Origin: Planctomycetaceae bacterium
GTDB taxonomy: Bacteria > Planctomycetota > Phycisphaerae > Phycisphaerales > SM1A02
Length of the DNA stretch: 46,215 bases
Assembly (NCBI GenBank): GCA_021297795.1
Contig: JAJTGL010000008.1
Span: 11,173 to 57,387, forward strand
Direction of reading: 5' to 3'
Program-made: the position numbers and the translations under genes
Shown: positions 1 to 8,162 of the stretch, one piece after another
How positions within the stretch are numbered: the stretch's first letter is position 1
Layout of the letters: the number at the start of each line of letters is the position of its first letter
Notes under the pieces: model-generated
The model's input: only the letters and a program-made list of their open reading frames with translations
The model's database searches: none
What the model was told of the DNA's origin: nothing

Positions 1-103
1 CGGCTCCTGGGGGGCCAGCGGGGCTGCCGACTTCGACGGTTCGGGCACCGTGGACGCTGCCGATCTCTCGACCCTGCTGAGCGCCTGGGGACCCTGTCCG
101 TAA
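1..103 (+). CDS. C-terminal fragment of a secreted dockerin-like protein (5' end outside window)
   Basis: Only the last 33 residues and a TAA stop (101-103) are visible, read from base 2. They contain one calcium-loop motif, DFDGSGTVDAADL, followed by STLLSAWGPCP. A D-x-D-x-[SD]-G-x-V-x-x-x-D-L loop followed by L-x-x-W-G is the second half of a dockerin-like EF-hand pair and a common C-terminus of secreted planctomycete proteins. The end resembles that of the protein at 43747-44541. The catalytic or binding part lies outside the window, so no function can be given. The reading frame and stop are clear; the dockerin assignment rests on one loop. Confidence 0.75.
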   Translation, partial: GSWGASGAADFDGSGTVDAADLSTLLSAWGPCP

Positions 104-172
104 AGGCAGGGCGGCCGATTTCTGAGGTCTGGAGGTTGTGACACGAAGGTCCCCGCGGTACCTCCGAGGGCC

Positions 173-200
173 TTTACGCCGTCCGCCAACTCTGTATACT
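173..200 (+). promoter_or_regulatory. Likely promoter of tRNA-Arg
   Basis: TATACT at 195-200 is a near-consensus -10 hexamer. TTTACG at 173-178, 16 nt upstream, is a passable -35. The tRNA body starts 14 nt after the -10, as expected for a short 5' leader removed by RNase P. Confidence 0.6.
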
Positions 201-213
201 TTGCGACCCGGTT

Positions 214-287
214 GCGACCGTAGCTCAACTGGATAGAGCACGAGCCTACGAAGCTCGGGGTTGCAGGTTCGACTCCTGCCGGTCGCG
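214..287 (+). tRNA. tRNA-Arg (anticodon ACG)
   Basis: A full cloverleaf is present: a 7-bp acceptor stem GCGACCG/CGGTCGC, anticodon arm CGAGC-CTACGAA-GCTCG with anticodon ACG at 248-250, and T arm GCAGG-TTCGACT-CCTGC. ACG (A34 normally edited to inosine) reads CGU, CGC and CGA arginine codons, which are heavily used here. The discriminator base is G287 and CCA is not encoded, so CCA must be added after transcription. A strong terminator begins 6 nt downstream, so the gene is monocistronic. Confidence 0.97.
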
Positions 288-292
288 CTCAA

Positions 293-335
293 GACACCGC
301 CCCGCATGCGCCTGCATGCGGGGCGGTGTCGTTTT
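293..335 (+). terminator. Rho-independent terminator of tRNA-Arg
   Basis: A perfect 17-bp inverted repeat (293-309 with 314-330) with a 4-nt loop is followed by GTTTT. The very GC-rich stem directly after the tRNA and the T run make this a clear intrinsic terminator. Confidence 0.92.
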
Positions 336-347
336 GCGGGGCAGTCC

Positions 348-461
348 TCGACCGAGACCCTCGACCGAGACCCTCGACCGAGACCCTCGACCGAGACCCT
401 CGACCGAGACCTTCGACCGAGCCTTTGACCGAGCCTTCGACCGAAACCTTCGACCGAGCCT
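348..461. repeat. Minisatellite, 12-13 bp unit, about 9 copies
   Basis: The unit TCGACCGAGACCC is tandemly repeated: five 13-bp copies (348-412), then four slightly diverged 12- or 13-bp copies (413-461). It starts 13 bp after the tRNA-Arg terminator tail and ends about 60 bp before the nuoN stop codon. The mix of 12- and 13-bp units breaks any reading frame, so it is not coding. Similar arrays with other units follow rnpB (26188-26250) and tRNA-Gly (33261-33426). Confidence 0.9.
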
Positions 462-520
462 TCGAACGAAGCGAATCGTTCCGGATCGCGCTGGATCAGG
501 CAGGATGAAGCGCTTTGCGC

Positions 521-2191
521 CTACTCGCCCTGAGCGGCTCTCGTGATCTCGGCGGACTTTGTGACGTCGGCGGACTTCGTGATGTCGGCGACCTCCGTCG
601 CACCCGGAGCCGCGGTGGCCCCCGATGCGGTGACCAGCTTCTCGAGCGCGAACGGCATCACCAGGATACCAACGCCGCAGACGACCGCGGCGATGCGTGG
701 CCAGGCGCTCGGAACGGCGTGGACGGCGTCGGTACGCGCGGTCGGGGCACCGAGCATCGGCACGGCGACGAGTTGGAGGTAGTAGAAGGCGCTGATCGCG
801 GTGGTGACCGCCGCCACGATGACGAGCGCGGTCTGACCCTGCTCGATGGCGGCGGCGAAGAGCGCGAGCTTGCCGAAGAACCCGATGAGCGGGGGGATGC
901 CGATGAGGCTGATGGCGCTGATCGCGAGCATCCACGCAAGGCCGGGCTGGCGCACGCGGAGACCAGCGAGGTCGTCGAGCGTCTCGACCTCCTCGCCCTG
1001 GCGCTCGAGCGCGCCGAGCACCGCGAACACCGCGGTGTTCATCACGCCGTATCCGACGAGGTAGAAGAGCACGGCGTTGTATCCCGCTCCGGGCCCAGTG
1101 ATGATGCCGATGAGCAGGTAGCCCGACTGCGCGATCGAACTGTACGCGAGCATGCGCTTCACGTTCCGCTGAAGCAGCGCGCCCACGTTTCCGATGATCA
1201 TCGTGAGCACGCTCACGAGCCAGAGGAGCGCCAGGATCGCATCCGGGAGTCGCGCGGCGATCGCGCCGCCCGCATCGGCCACCGGCGTCCAGAACACGCC
1301 GAGGAGCACCATCAGGGCCACGACGCCGGCGATCTTCGGCATGAAGCCGAGGAAGGCGGTCGTCTGCGAACCCGCGCCCTCGTAGACGTCGGGGGCGTAG
1401 AAGTGCATCGGAGCGGCGGCGAGCTTGAACGCGATGCCGAGGATCGCCATCACGCCGCCGAGGATCGCGAGCGTCGGGATCGCGGACATCTCGGCGAGAC
1501 GCGCCTTCATCTCGACGAGGTCGAGCGTGCCGGTGGCGCCGTACAGGAGCGCGAATCCGTAGAGGAACGTCGCCGCCGACAGCGCGCCGAGGAAGAAGTA
1601 CTTGACGGCCGCCTCCTGCGCGCGGCGCGTGCCGCGGCTCACCGCGACCATCACGTAGGTCGGGAGGCTCGCCAGTTCGAGCGCGAGGAAGAGCCAGATG
1701 AGGTCGTTCGCGTTCGCGATGAGCATCGTTCCCGCGATCGAGAGCAGGAAGAACGCGAAGTACTCGCCGCGCATGGTGCGGATGGGGTCGAACGAGGCGC
1801 GGCCCGAGTCAAACGCCTCCTCGAGCCTGCGGTCGATGGCCGGTCCCGCGATCATCACCAGCAGGATGCCGATGAGCGCGATCAGCGCCTTCACGAATCC
1901 GCCGAGCTGGGGCAGCAGGAGGTTGCTCTCGACGACGGCATCGGAGCGGTAGACGTACGCGGTCACGCCGAGCGACGCGGCGAGGAACGCCGCGGTGACC
2001 ATCGGCACGGCGCGCCGGATCGAGGCCGTGCGCGCGAGACCGAGCACCGCCACCACCACCGCGCCCGCGAAGAGCAGGATCTCGGGAGCGATGAGCGTCA
2101 GCTTCGCCGCCATGTTGGCGGAGGCGAGCGTCGGAGGGATGGTCGTGAACGTGGACATGGGTGTTGCGATCTCGATCGGCATGGGATCCAC
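521..2191 (-). CDS. nuoN: NADH-quinone oxidoreductase subunit N (complex I)
   Basis: Antiporter-like membrane subunit of complex I, which couples NADH oxidation to proton pumping across the cytoplasmic membrane. The protein is almost wholly hydrophobic, with about 14 helices, and carries the ND2/NuoN-type core (for example AYSSIAQSGYLLIG and the charged helix region WLVSVLTMIIGNVGAL). It lies 6 nt after nuoM and is the last gene of nuoJKLMN. The start is uncertain: GTG at 2191 opens the frame, with ATG at 2182 and 2158 as alternatives, and none has a good ribosome site. The hydrophilic C-terminus contains a threefold 6-residue repeat (consensus T-K-S-A-[DE]-[IV]) encoded by 18-bp tandem repeats, and is probably dispensable. 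Confidence 0.93.
   Translation of the reverse strand: MDPMPIEIATPMSTFTTIPPTLASANMAAKLTLIAPEILLFAGAVVVAVLGLARTASIRRAVPMVTAAFLAASLGVTAYVYRSDAVVESNLLLPQLGGFVKALIALIGILLVMIAGPAIDRRLEEAFDSGRASFDPIRTMRGEYFAFFLLSIAGTMLIANANDLIWLFLALELASLPTYVMVAVSRGTRRAQEAAVKYFFLGALSAATFLYGFALLYGATGTLDLVEMKARLAEMSAIPTLAILGGVMAILGIAFKLAAAPMHFYAPDVYEGAGSQTTAFLGFMPKIAGVVALMVLLGVFWTPVADAGGAIAARLPDAILALLWLVSVLTMIIGNVGALLQRNVKRMLAYSSIAQSGYLLIGIITGPGAGYNAVLFYLVGYGVMNTAVFAVLGALERQGEEVETLDDLAGLRVRQPGLAWMLAISAISLIGIPPLIGFFGKLALFAAAIEQGQTALVIVAAVTTAISAFYYLQLVAVPMLGAPTARTDAVHAVPSAWPRIAAVVCGVGILVMPFALEKLVTASGATAAPGATEVADITKSADVTKSAEITRAAQGE
543..596. repeat. 18-bp tandem repeat (3 copies) inside the nuoN 3' end
   Basis: Three 18-bp units (543-560, 561-578, 579-596), beginning GTGATCTCGGCGGACTTT on the plus strand, encode the repetitive tail of NuoN. 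The period is a multiple of three, so copy-number change would not shift the frame. Confidence 0.8.
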
Positions 2192-2197
2192 GTGCGC

Positions 2198-3946
2198 TCA
2201 GCGCGCAGCGCCCTCCGCATCGGTGTTCGTGGGGCCGTCGGTGGTGTCGGTCGAGGATCCGGCCAGCGCCATCTCCTCGCCACCGCTCGCGCGGTCCGGA
2301 AGGAGCGTGCCGTTCGCGGCGTATTCGCCCACCAGTTCGGGGTAGCCGGCCAGCGTGTTCCTGACGCTCGGCGCGATCGACTCGAGCATCGGCTTCGGAT
2401 AGAAGCCGATCACGAGGCAGACGAGCGCGAGCGGAACAAGGATGCCGATCTCGCGTGCGGAGAGGTCCGTCGGAAGGGCTCCGTGGCCTGCGCCATGGGA
2501 ACCGGACTTTCCGCCCTGCGCGGACACATCTCCGTGGCCGCCGTGACCGCCGCCGTGACCGTGTCCGTCGCCGTGCGGTTCGCGCAGTGGGCCCCAGACG
2601 AGCTTCCCGAGCATGATGAGGAGGTACATCGCCGCGAGCACGAGGCCGAGGCCGGCGAAGACCGCCCACGTCGGTCCGAGCAGTCCGGGGTTGCCGGTTG
2701 CGCCGGGTTCCGCGATGAAGCAGCCCATGAGGCAGAGGAACTCGCCGACGAATCCGTTGAGGCCAGGCAGTCCGAGACTCGCGAGCGTGAAGAACACCAT
2801 GAAGAACGACCAGACGGGCATCTTCTTGAAGAGCCCGCCGAGCTGGTCCATGTCCTTCGTGTGGTAGCGCTCGTAGATCATGCCGATGCAGAGGAAGAGC
2901 GCGCCGGTCGAGAGGCCGTGGTTGATCATGTACATGACCGAACCCGTCGCCCCGATCGGATTGAGCGCGAAGAGCCCGAGCATGCAGAATCCGAGGTGGC
3001 TGACCGAGCTGTACGCGACGAGCTTCTTCGCATCCTTCTGCACCCAGCAGATGAGCGCGGTGTTGATGATCGCGATCACGCAGAGGATGGCGAAGAACTG
3101 GTCGAGTTCGACCGCGCCGACGGGCGCCATCGGAAGCGCGATCCTGTAGACGCCGTAGGTGCCGAGCTTGAGGAGCGTGCCCGCGAGGATGACGGATCCG
3201 GCGGTGGGCGCCTGGTCGTGCGCGAGCGGCAGCCAGGTGTGCACCGGGAAGAGCGGCACCTTGACGGCGAAGCCCGCCATGAGCAGGACGAAGATCCAGA
3301 ACTGGGTCTCGCGATCCATCGCCGTCGCGCAGTGGTTGGCGAGGGCGGCGAGGTCGAACGTCCACTGGCCGCCGTGCGCGTCGGCATGGCTGGCCGCCAC
3401 GTAGATGACGCCCGCGAGCGTGAGGACCGAACCGAGGAAGGTGTAGAGGAAGAACTTGACGCTCGCGGGTCGGCGGTCCTTGCCGCCGAAGATCGCGATG
3501 AGGAAGTACATCGGGACGAGCGTGAACTCGTAGGCGGTGTAGAACGCGATCGCGTCCTTCGCGAGGAACACGCCGACCATCGCCGCCTCGAGCAGCATGA
3601 ACCAGCCGTAGTACTCCTTCTCGCGCTCGGTCACCGCGGTGAACGAGCCGATCATCGCCAGCGGCATCAGGAACGTGGTGAGCAGGATCAGCATCAGCCC
3701 GACGCTGTCGGTACCGAGCGAGAGCGTGATGCCGAGCGAGGGCATGACGGCCCAACCAGCCTCGCTCGGATGCATGGAGCCGTCGGTCCATCCCGGGAAG
3801 AGCCACGCGAAGGCGATCGAGACCGCGAAGGCCGCGAGCGTGCCCGCGGTCGCGATCCACTTCGAGAGGCGCGCGGGCGCGAGCGCCACGCCCGCCGCTG
3901 CGGCGATCGGCACGAGGAGGAGGAGGTAGGTCAGGGTTGGAAGCAT
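2198..3946 (-). CDS. nuoM: NADH-quinone oxidoreductase subunit M (complex I)
   Basis: Proton-pumping, antiporter-like membrane subunit of complex I. Diagnostic stretches include a Glu-containing helix with FTLVPMYFLIAIFGG, the lysine helix around AGFAVKVPLFPVHTWLPLAH, and the core AYSSVSHLGFCMLGLF. ATG at 3944-3946 is preceded by GGAA about 7 nt upstream. At 582 residues it is longer than the usual 500 or so; the excess is mainly a cytoplasmic or periplasmic His/Gly-rich loop at about residues 453-492 (HGDGHGHGGGHGGHG and relatives), comparable to that in NuoL. It lies between nuoL (106-nt gap) and nuoN (6-nt gap). Confidence 0.95.
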   Translation of the reverse strand: MLPTLTYLLLLVPIAAAAGVALAPARLSKWIATAGTLAAFAVSIAFAWLFPGWTDGSMHPSEAGWAVMPSLGITLSLGTDSVGLMLILLTTFLMPLAMIGSFTAVTEREKEYYGWFMLLEAAMVGVFLAKDAIAFYTAYEFTLVPMYFLIAIFGGKDRRPASVKFFLYTFLGSVLTLAGVIYVAASHADAHGGQWTFDLAALANHCATAMDRETQFWIFVLLMAGFAVKVPLFPVHTWLPLAHDQAPTAGSVILAGTLLKLGTYGVYRIALPMAPVGAVELDQFFAILCVIAIINTALICWVQKDAKKLVAYSSVSHLGFCMLGLFALNPIGATGSVMYMINHGLSTGALFLCIGMIYERYHTKDMDQLGGLFKKMPVWSFFMVFFTLASLGLPGLNGFVGEFLCLMGCFIAEPGATGNPGLLGPTWAVFAGLGLVLAAMYLLIMLGKLVWGPLREPHGDGHGHGGGHGGHGDVSAQGGKSGSHGAGHGALPTDLSAREIGILVPLALVCLVIGFYPKPMLESIAPSVRNTLAGYPELVGEYAANGTLLPDRASGGEEMALAGSSTDTTDGPTNTDAEGAAR

Positions 3947-4052
3947 CGTGCGTTCCGAGGTGTCGCGTTCCGTGATCTGGTCTGATCAGGCGCGCATCTG
4001 CGCGGTTGTTGGTGTGGTTCGTGTGAGGTGGTTGGCGTCGCGGTGCGCGTGA

Positions 4053-6350
4053 TCAGGCGGCCCCTCCGCGGAGCCAGAGCCAGAAGACCCACGCCGCGAT
4101 CAGCGCGATGCCTCCGGCCATGGTCCACGCGTATCCCTGCAGCGCGCCGTTGTAGAGCGGCTGGAAGATCCGGGCGAGTCCCGCCGGTGCGCGCGCGGTG
4201 CCGTTCACGATCGCGCCGTCGATCACGTTCTTGTCGATGAACTCGAAGATGTGACCGAGCGCCCAGGCGGGCACGCGGATGAGCGCGTGGTAGATCTCGT
4301 CGACATACCACTTGTTCTCCATCGCGATCGGAAGCCAGCGCGTCAGGCTGTTCGAGAGAAGCGCCTGACGCAGGCTGTCGGCGGTCTTGCGGCTGAAGAG
4401 ATGGAGGAAGGCCGCGAGGCAGATGCCGAGGATGCCGGCGGCGCTCGCCACCACGCTCGTCGCGGTGTGCACGTCGGCGATTCCGGTGAACGACAGCGCA
4501 TGATGCGCGTGGCCCTCGCCCGCATGATCGTGGGCGGGAATACCTCCCGCGGCGGACGAGTGCGCCACCATCGACGACACCCAGTTCTCCTTGTGCTGGA
4601 CCTCTCCGAGGTAGCTCGGCACCGCCGCGAGGATCGCGCCGATGCAGATCAGGAGCAGCACGCCGTTGATCGCGAGGCGCGGGCCGTGCGGGTGCCATTC
4701 GCCGCCGTGACCATGGCCATCGGCGTGGCCGTGGCCGCTTCCGTGGCCGCTTCCGTGGCCGCTTCCGTGGCCGCTTCCGTGGCCGCTTCCGTGGCCGTGA
4801 TCGTGGCCATGTCCGTGATCATCGTCCCCGTGGCCGTGCAGCTCGTCGCCCGGCTCGTACTTCGTCGGGCCGGCGCATACGCGGAACCACACGCGGAACG
4901 TGTAGTACGCGGTGAGGAAGGCAGTGAAGAGCGCGATCCAGCCGAGCAGCGTGAAGGTCGGGTTTCCGCTGCCGAAGGCCTGGGCGATGATCGAGTCCTT
5001 CGAGAAGAAACCGGCGGTGTAGGGGAAGCCCGCGAGGCACAGACAGCCGAACAGGAAGGTCCAGCTGATGATCGCGAAGCCCTTCACGTTGCGGAGGCCC
5101 GACATCTTGCGGAGGTCGAGTTGCCCCGCCATCCCGTGCATGATCGCGCCGCAGCAGAGGAAGAGGAGCGCCTTGAAGAACGCGTGGGTGAACACGTGGT
5201 ACACGGCGCCGAACGTCGTGCCGACGCCGAGGCCGAGAAACATGTATCCGAGCTGCGAGACGGTCGAGTACGCCATCACCCGCTTGATGTCGTACTGCGC
5301 CATGCCGATCGTCGCCGCGAGCAGCGCGGTGCCGCAGCCGACCACCGCGACGACCGTGAGCGCGTTCGGGTCGAGCGCGAAGAGGGGGTACGTGCGCGCG
5401 ATGAGGTAGATGCCCGCGGTGACCATGGTCGCCGCGTGGATGAGCGCCGACACCGGCGTCGGGCCTTCCATCGCGTCCGGCAGCCACACGTACAGCGGGA
5501 ACTGCGCGCTCTTTCCGAACGCGCCGAGCATCAGGCAGTATGGGATCGCAGCCTTGGTCCAGTCGCTGGTCGCGTTGTACGACTCGGTCGACGAAAGCGC
5601 CTGGAAGAGCGCGTCGTACTCGACCGTCCCGTAGTTCATCCAGATCAGGAAGACGCCGAGCGCGAGGCCCAGGTCGCCGATGCGGTTGACGATGAAGGCC
5701 TTCTTCGCGGCGGCGACGGCGCTCGGGCGCGCATAGTTGTAGCCGATGAGCAGGTAGCTGGCGAGGCCGACGCCTTCCCATCCGAGGTAGAGGAGGATGA
5801 GGTTGCCGCCCATGACGAGCGAGCCCATCGCGAAGAGGAAGATGCTGACCGAGCCGAAGAAGCGCGCGTATCCACGGCCGACATCGCCCTCCATGTACTC
5901 GGTCGCGTAGATCGCGATCAGCGATCCGAGGCCGGTGACGAAGAGCATCCAGAGGAGCGTGAGCGAGTCGACGTAGAGCGAGAACGGCGCGAGGAACGAG
6001 GTCCACTTCGCGTCTGCGTCGCCCCAGGCGAAGCCGACCCAGTCGAAGAGATGGATCACGCGCGGCGCGTCGTTGGGCGTGTTCCAGAAGAGGCTGAAGG
6101 TGATCGCGAACGACGCGAGGAGCGACACCGCGGTGATGATGCCCGGGAGCTTGCCCTTCACGCCGCGGATCGCGCAGAGGCCGCAGAGGGCCGCGGAGAT
6201 GGCGGGAAGCAGGAGGATCAGCCCGGCCCACGAGAGGTCCGGGGCGAGGACGGCGGGCTTGATCGCCGCGGATGCCGCGTCGCCGAGGAGGGCGGGAGCG
6301 AGAGCAGCCGCTTCGAGCGGGCCTGTATGGAGGCTTGCGAGGAGACTCAT
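4053..6350 (-). CDS. nuoL: NADH-quinone oxidoreductase subunit L (complex I)
   Basis: Distal antiporter-like subunit of complex I, carrying the long lateral helix. Core motifs are GWEGVGLASYLLIGY, KSAQFPLYVWLPDAMEGPTP and AYSTVSQLGYM. The frame is open upstream, but ATG at 6348-6350 (protein MSLLASLHTG) is chosen because earlier starts would run into nuoK. At 765 residues it is long. A His-rich insert at about residues 503-553 contains five tandem GSGH units encoded by 12-bp DNA repeats, and a second His cluster (PAHDHAGEGHAHH) lies near residue 603. These could bind metal or simply be low-complexity linkers. The C-terminal helix region (WVFWLWLRGG) is intact. Confidence 0.95.
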   Translation of the reverse strand: MSLLASLHTGPLEAAALAPALLGDAASAAIKPAVLAPDLSWAGLILLLPAISAALCGLCAIRGVKGKLPGIITAVSLLASFAITFSLFWNTPNDAPRVIHLFDWVGFAWGDADAKWTSFLAPFSLYVDSLTLLWMLFVTGLGSLIAIYATEYMEGDVGRGYARFFGSVSIFLFAMGSLVMGGNLILLYLGWEGVGLASYLLIGYNYARPSAVAAAKKAFIVNRIGDLGLALGVFLIWMNYGTVEYDALFQALSSTESYNATSDWTKAAIPYCLMLGAFGKSAQFPLYVWLPDAMEGPTPVSALIHAATMVTAGIYLIARTYPLFALDPNALTVVAVVGCGTALLAATIGMAQYDIKRVMAYSTVSQLGYMFLGLGVGTTFGAVYHVFTHAFFKALLFLCCGAIMHGMAGQLDLRKMSGLRNVKGFAIISWTFLFGCLCLAGFPYTAGFFSKDSIIAQAFGSGNPTFTLLGWIALFTAFLTAYYTFRVWFRVCAGPTKYEPGDELHGHGDDDHGHGHDHGHGSGHGSGHGSGHGSGHGSGHGHADGHGHGGEWHPHGPRLAINGVLLLICIGAILAAVPSYLGEVQHKENWVSSMVAHSSAAGGIPAHDHAGEGHAHHALSFTGIADVHTATSVVASAAGILGICLAAFLHLFSRKTADSLRQALLSNSLTRWLPIAMENKWYVDEIYHALIRVPAWALGHIFEFIDKNVIDGAIVNGTARAPAGLARIFQPLYNGALQGYAWTMAGGIALIAAWVFWLWLRGGAA
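4731..4790. repeat. 12-bp tandem repeat (5 copies) inside nuoL
   Basis: The unit GTGGCCGCTTCC is repeated five times without change (4731-4790) and encodes Gly-Ser-Gly-His repeats in the His-rich loop of NuoL. The period keeps the frame, so length variation between strains would be tolerated. Confidence 0.9.
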
Positions 6351-6429
6351 GTGGTTCGTCGGAGAGGTTCGTTCGGATCGTGCCGTGCTGCCGCGGTTCA
6401 GGCTCGTCTCGGGGTCATGCGTCCGGAAT

Positions 6430-6771
6430 TCATGCTTCCCTGAGTTCGCTCCACGCCTCGCTGTCGAGCGTTTCGCGGCGACGGTAGAGGAGGACGACGA
6501 GGCCAAGGGCGAGCGCTGCCTCGGCCGCGGCCACGGTGAGGATGAAGATCACGAAGACCTGCCCGGAGAGGTCGCCATGGACCTTTCCGAAGGCGATCAT
6601 CGCGAGTGCCGCCGCCTGGAACATGAGCTCCGTGCAGAGGAACATGAGGATCATGTTGCGCCGGCTGAGGAAGCCGACGAGACCGATCACAAAGAGAAGC
6701 GCGCTCATCAGGAGCGCGACGTTGATGGTCGCGGCGCCGGTGTCGGCGAGCAGGATCGGGTTGTCTGTCAT
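6430..6771 (-). CDS. nuoK: NADH-quinone oxidoreductase subunit K (complex I)
   Basis: Small three-helix membrane subunit of complex I with the two conserved glutamates of the proton path, in FLCTELMFQAAALA and VAAAEAALALGL. The 113-residue length is normal for NuoK (about 100). Its ATG overlaps the nuoJ stop (ATGA at 6771-6768), indicating translational coupling. A 79-nt gap separates it from nuoL. Confidence 0.96.
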   Translation of the reverse strand: MTDNPILLADTGAATINVALLMSALLFVIGLVGFLSRRNMILMFLCTELMFQAAALAMIAFGKVHGDLSGQVFVIFILTVAAAEAALALGLVVLLYRRRETLDSEAWSELREA

Positions 6772-7862
6772 CGCATGCCTCCGGCCTCGCCGTCGACGGT
6801 GATCCGGCGCATGCCCGCAAGGCCGCGTCGCTCGTCTTCGCCGAGTTCGATCTGCTTGCGTGCGAGGATGACGGCGCCGAAGAGCGCCATCAGCAGCACG
6901 ACGCCGGCGATCTCGAGACCGGCGGGGAACTTCGAGACGAGATCGACGCCCACCTGACGGCTGTTGTCGGGGCGCAGCGCATCGGGGATCGCGACCGAGA
7001 TGGTCGAGCCGTCGGCGAGCTTCGCCGACACGCTCACGCCGCCCTCGATGCGACGCAAGGCGCTTCCGTCGGCCTTCTGCTCGATCGAGACGATTTCGGG
7101 CATCGTGGCGGCCGTGGTGCCGGCGGCGACCTCGCGCTGGGCGGCGCGCCACTGATCCTCATGCGCCGTGCGCGCGGTCTCGAGCAGCAGTTTCGGCATT
7201 CCCTCGAGCCGCTCCCACGCGCGCTCGATCGCCGCCGATTCGCCGTTCGCGCGCGCGTCCGCGAGCTGCGTCTGCGTGCGCGCGGAGAAGTACGCATCGG
7301 AGAGCGTCGCGAGGATCACGAAGCCGACGACGACGGCCGAGACCGCCTCGCGCGGCACGCGGTCGTACCACGCGTCGCCGACACCGGCGACGGGCGACTG
7401 CTGCGCCAGCATCAGCACGAACATGTAGGTGATGAGGATCGCGCCCGCGTAGACGATGATCAGCGAGAACGCCATGAACTCCGCGCCGAGCAGCAGGAAC
7501 ATGCCCGCGGTCGCGATGACGACGAGGATGAAGTAGAGCGCGGCGAACACGGGCTTCGGATGCGTCACCATGCGCACCGCGCCCGCGAGCGCGATGAACG
7601 AGAAGATGACGGGGAAGACCGGCGGAATCGAGGTGGTTGCGCCGTCCTCGCCTGCCGAGGCGCGCTTGATGACCTCGACGAGGAGCATCGCGAAGCCTGC
7701 GAGCGCGATGACGGTGCCCGCGATGCGCAGGCCCTTCTTGCCCGGCTGCATGAGGAGCGCGAGACCGGCGGCGCCGATGGCGCAGGCGCTGGTGAGCGCG
7801 ATCGCAGCTGGGCTCGCGATCGCCTCGGCGAGAAGTTGGGTGGGGGGAAGGGCTATTTCCAT
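6768..7862 (-). CDS. nuoJ: NADH-quinone oxidoreductase subunit J (complex I), enlarged
   Basis: Membrane subunit of complex I. The diagnostic core is at residues 104-153 (LGAEFMAFSLIIVYAGAILI, then YMFVLMLAQQ). At 364 residues it is about twice the usual NuoJ length. The N-terminus has two additional predicted helices (about 20-38 and 46-65). A hydrophilic insertion of about 120 residues (about 193-312), including a small beta-rich part, separates the fourth and last canonical helices; the last helix is at about 316-335 (AGLEIAGVVLLMALFGAVIL). ATG at 7860-7862 is the first sensible start; no clear ribosome site precedes it. First gene of nuoJKLMN; nuoA to nuoI are not in the window. Confidence 0.9.
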   Translation of the reverse strand: MEIALPPTQLLAEAIASPAAIALTSACAIGAAGLALLMQPGKKGLRIAGTVIALAGFAMLLVEVIKRASAGEDGATTSIPPVFPVIFSFIALAGAVRMVTHPKPVFAALYFILVVIATAGMFLLLGAEFMAFSLIIVYAGAILITYMFVLMLAQQSPVAGVGDAWYDRVPREAVSAVVVGFVILATLSDAYFSARTQTQLADARANGESAAIERAWERLEGMPKLLLETARTAHEDQWRAAQREVAAGTTAATMPEIVSIEQKADGSALRRIEGGVSVSAKLADGSTISVAIPDALRPDNSRQVGVDLVSKFPAGLEIAGVVLLMALFGAVILARKQIELGEDERRGLAGMRRITVDGEAGGMR

Positions 7863-8162
7863 GCCGCGTGCTCTGAAGTTCTCGGTCGCTGACCGTCGTT
7901 GAGGCCTCCCCGGGCAGTGCCGGGCGGGGACTCGACGGCGGTCGATGAAGCCGGTGATGTCGTTCGGGTGTCGATGGACGGAGTCTGGCTCGGTCGGGTG
8001 GTGGGCGCTCGGCGACGCCCCGTAGTCCCCGTGTCCCCGGAGGGTCCGGGTTGGGTGTGCGGCCCCGACGATCGGGGAAGGTGGGAATGTATGGCTCGCG
8101 CCCGGATCCCGCAACCAACCGCGGGACCGCCGCCGAGCGTGGGGCGTTAGGATCCACTCCCC
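7863..8162. other. Divergent intergenic region between nuoJ and pgsA
   Basis: A 300-bp GC-rich gap between divergent operons, with no convincing gene. TAGGAT at 8148-8153 is a possible -10 for pgsA, 9 nt before its ATG. TACATT on the minus strand, near 8090-8085, is a weak candidate for nuoJ. No riboswitch or strong operator was recognised. Confidence 0.5.

Noticed and set aside
99-178. 9-bp inverted repeat CGTAAAGGC (99-107) and GCCTTTACG (170-178) after the first gene
   Set aside because: The arms are over 60 nt apart and the right arm falls in the likely tRNA promoter; probably chance or a weak structure.
515-3985. A 1156-codon open frame on the plus strand opposite nuoN and nuoM
   Set aside because: A product rich in Arg, Glu and Asp without any fold, typical of antisense frames in GC-rich genes; the minus strand carries clear complex I subunits.
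6351-6506. A 52-codon N-terminal extension of NuoL
   Set aside because: It would overlap nuoK and has no NuoL-like sequence; ATG 6350 fits the family start.
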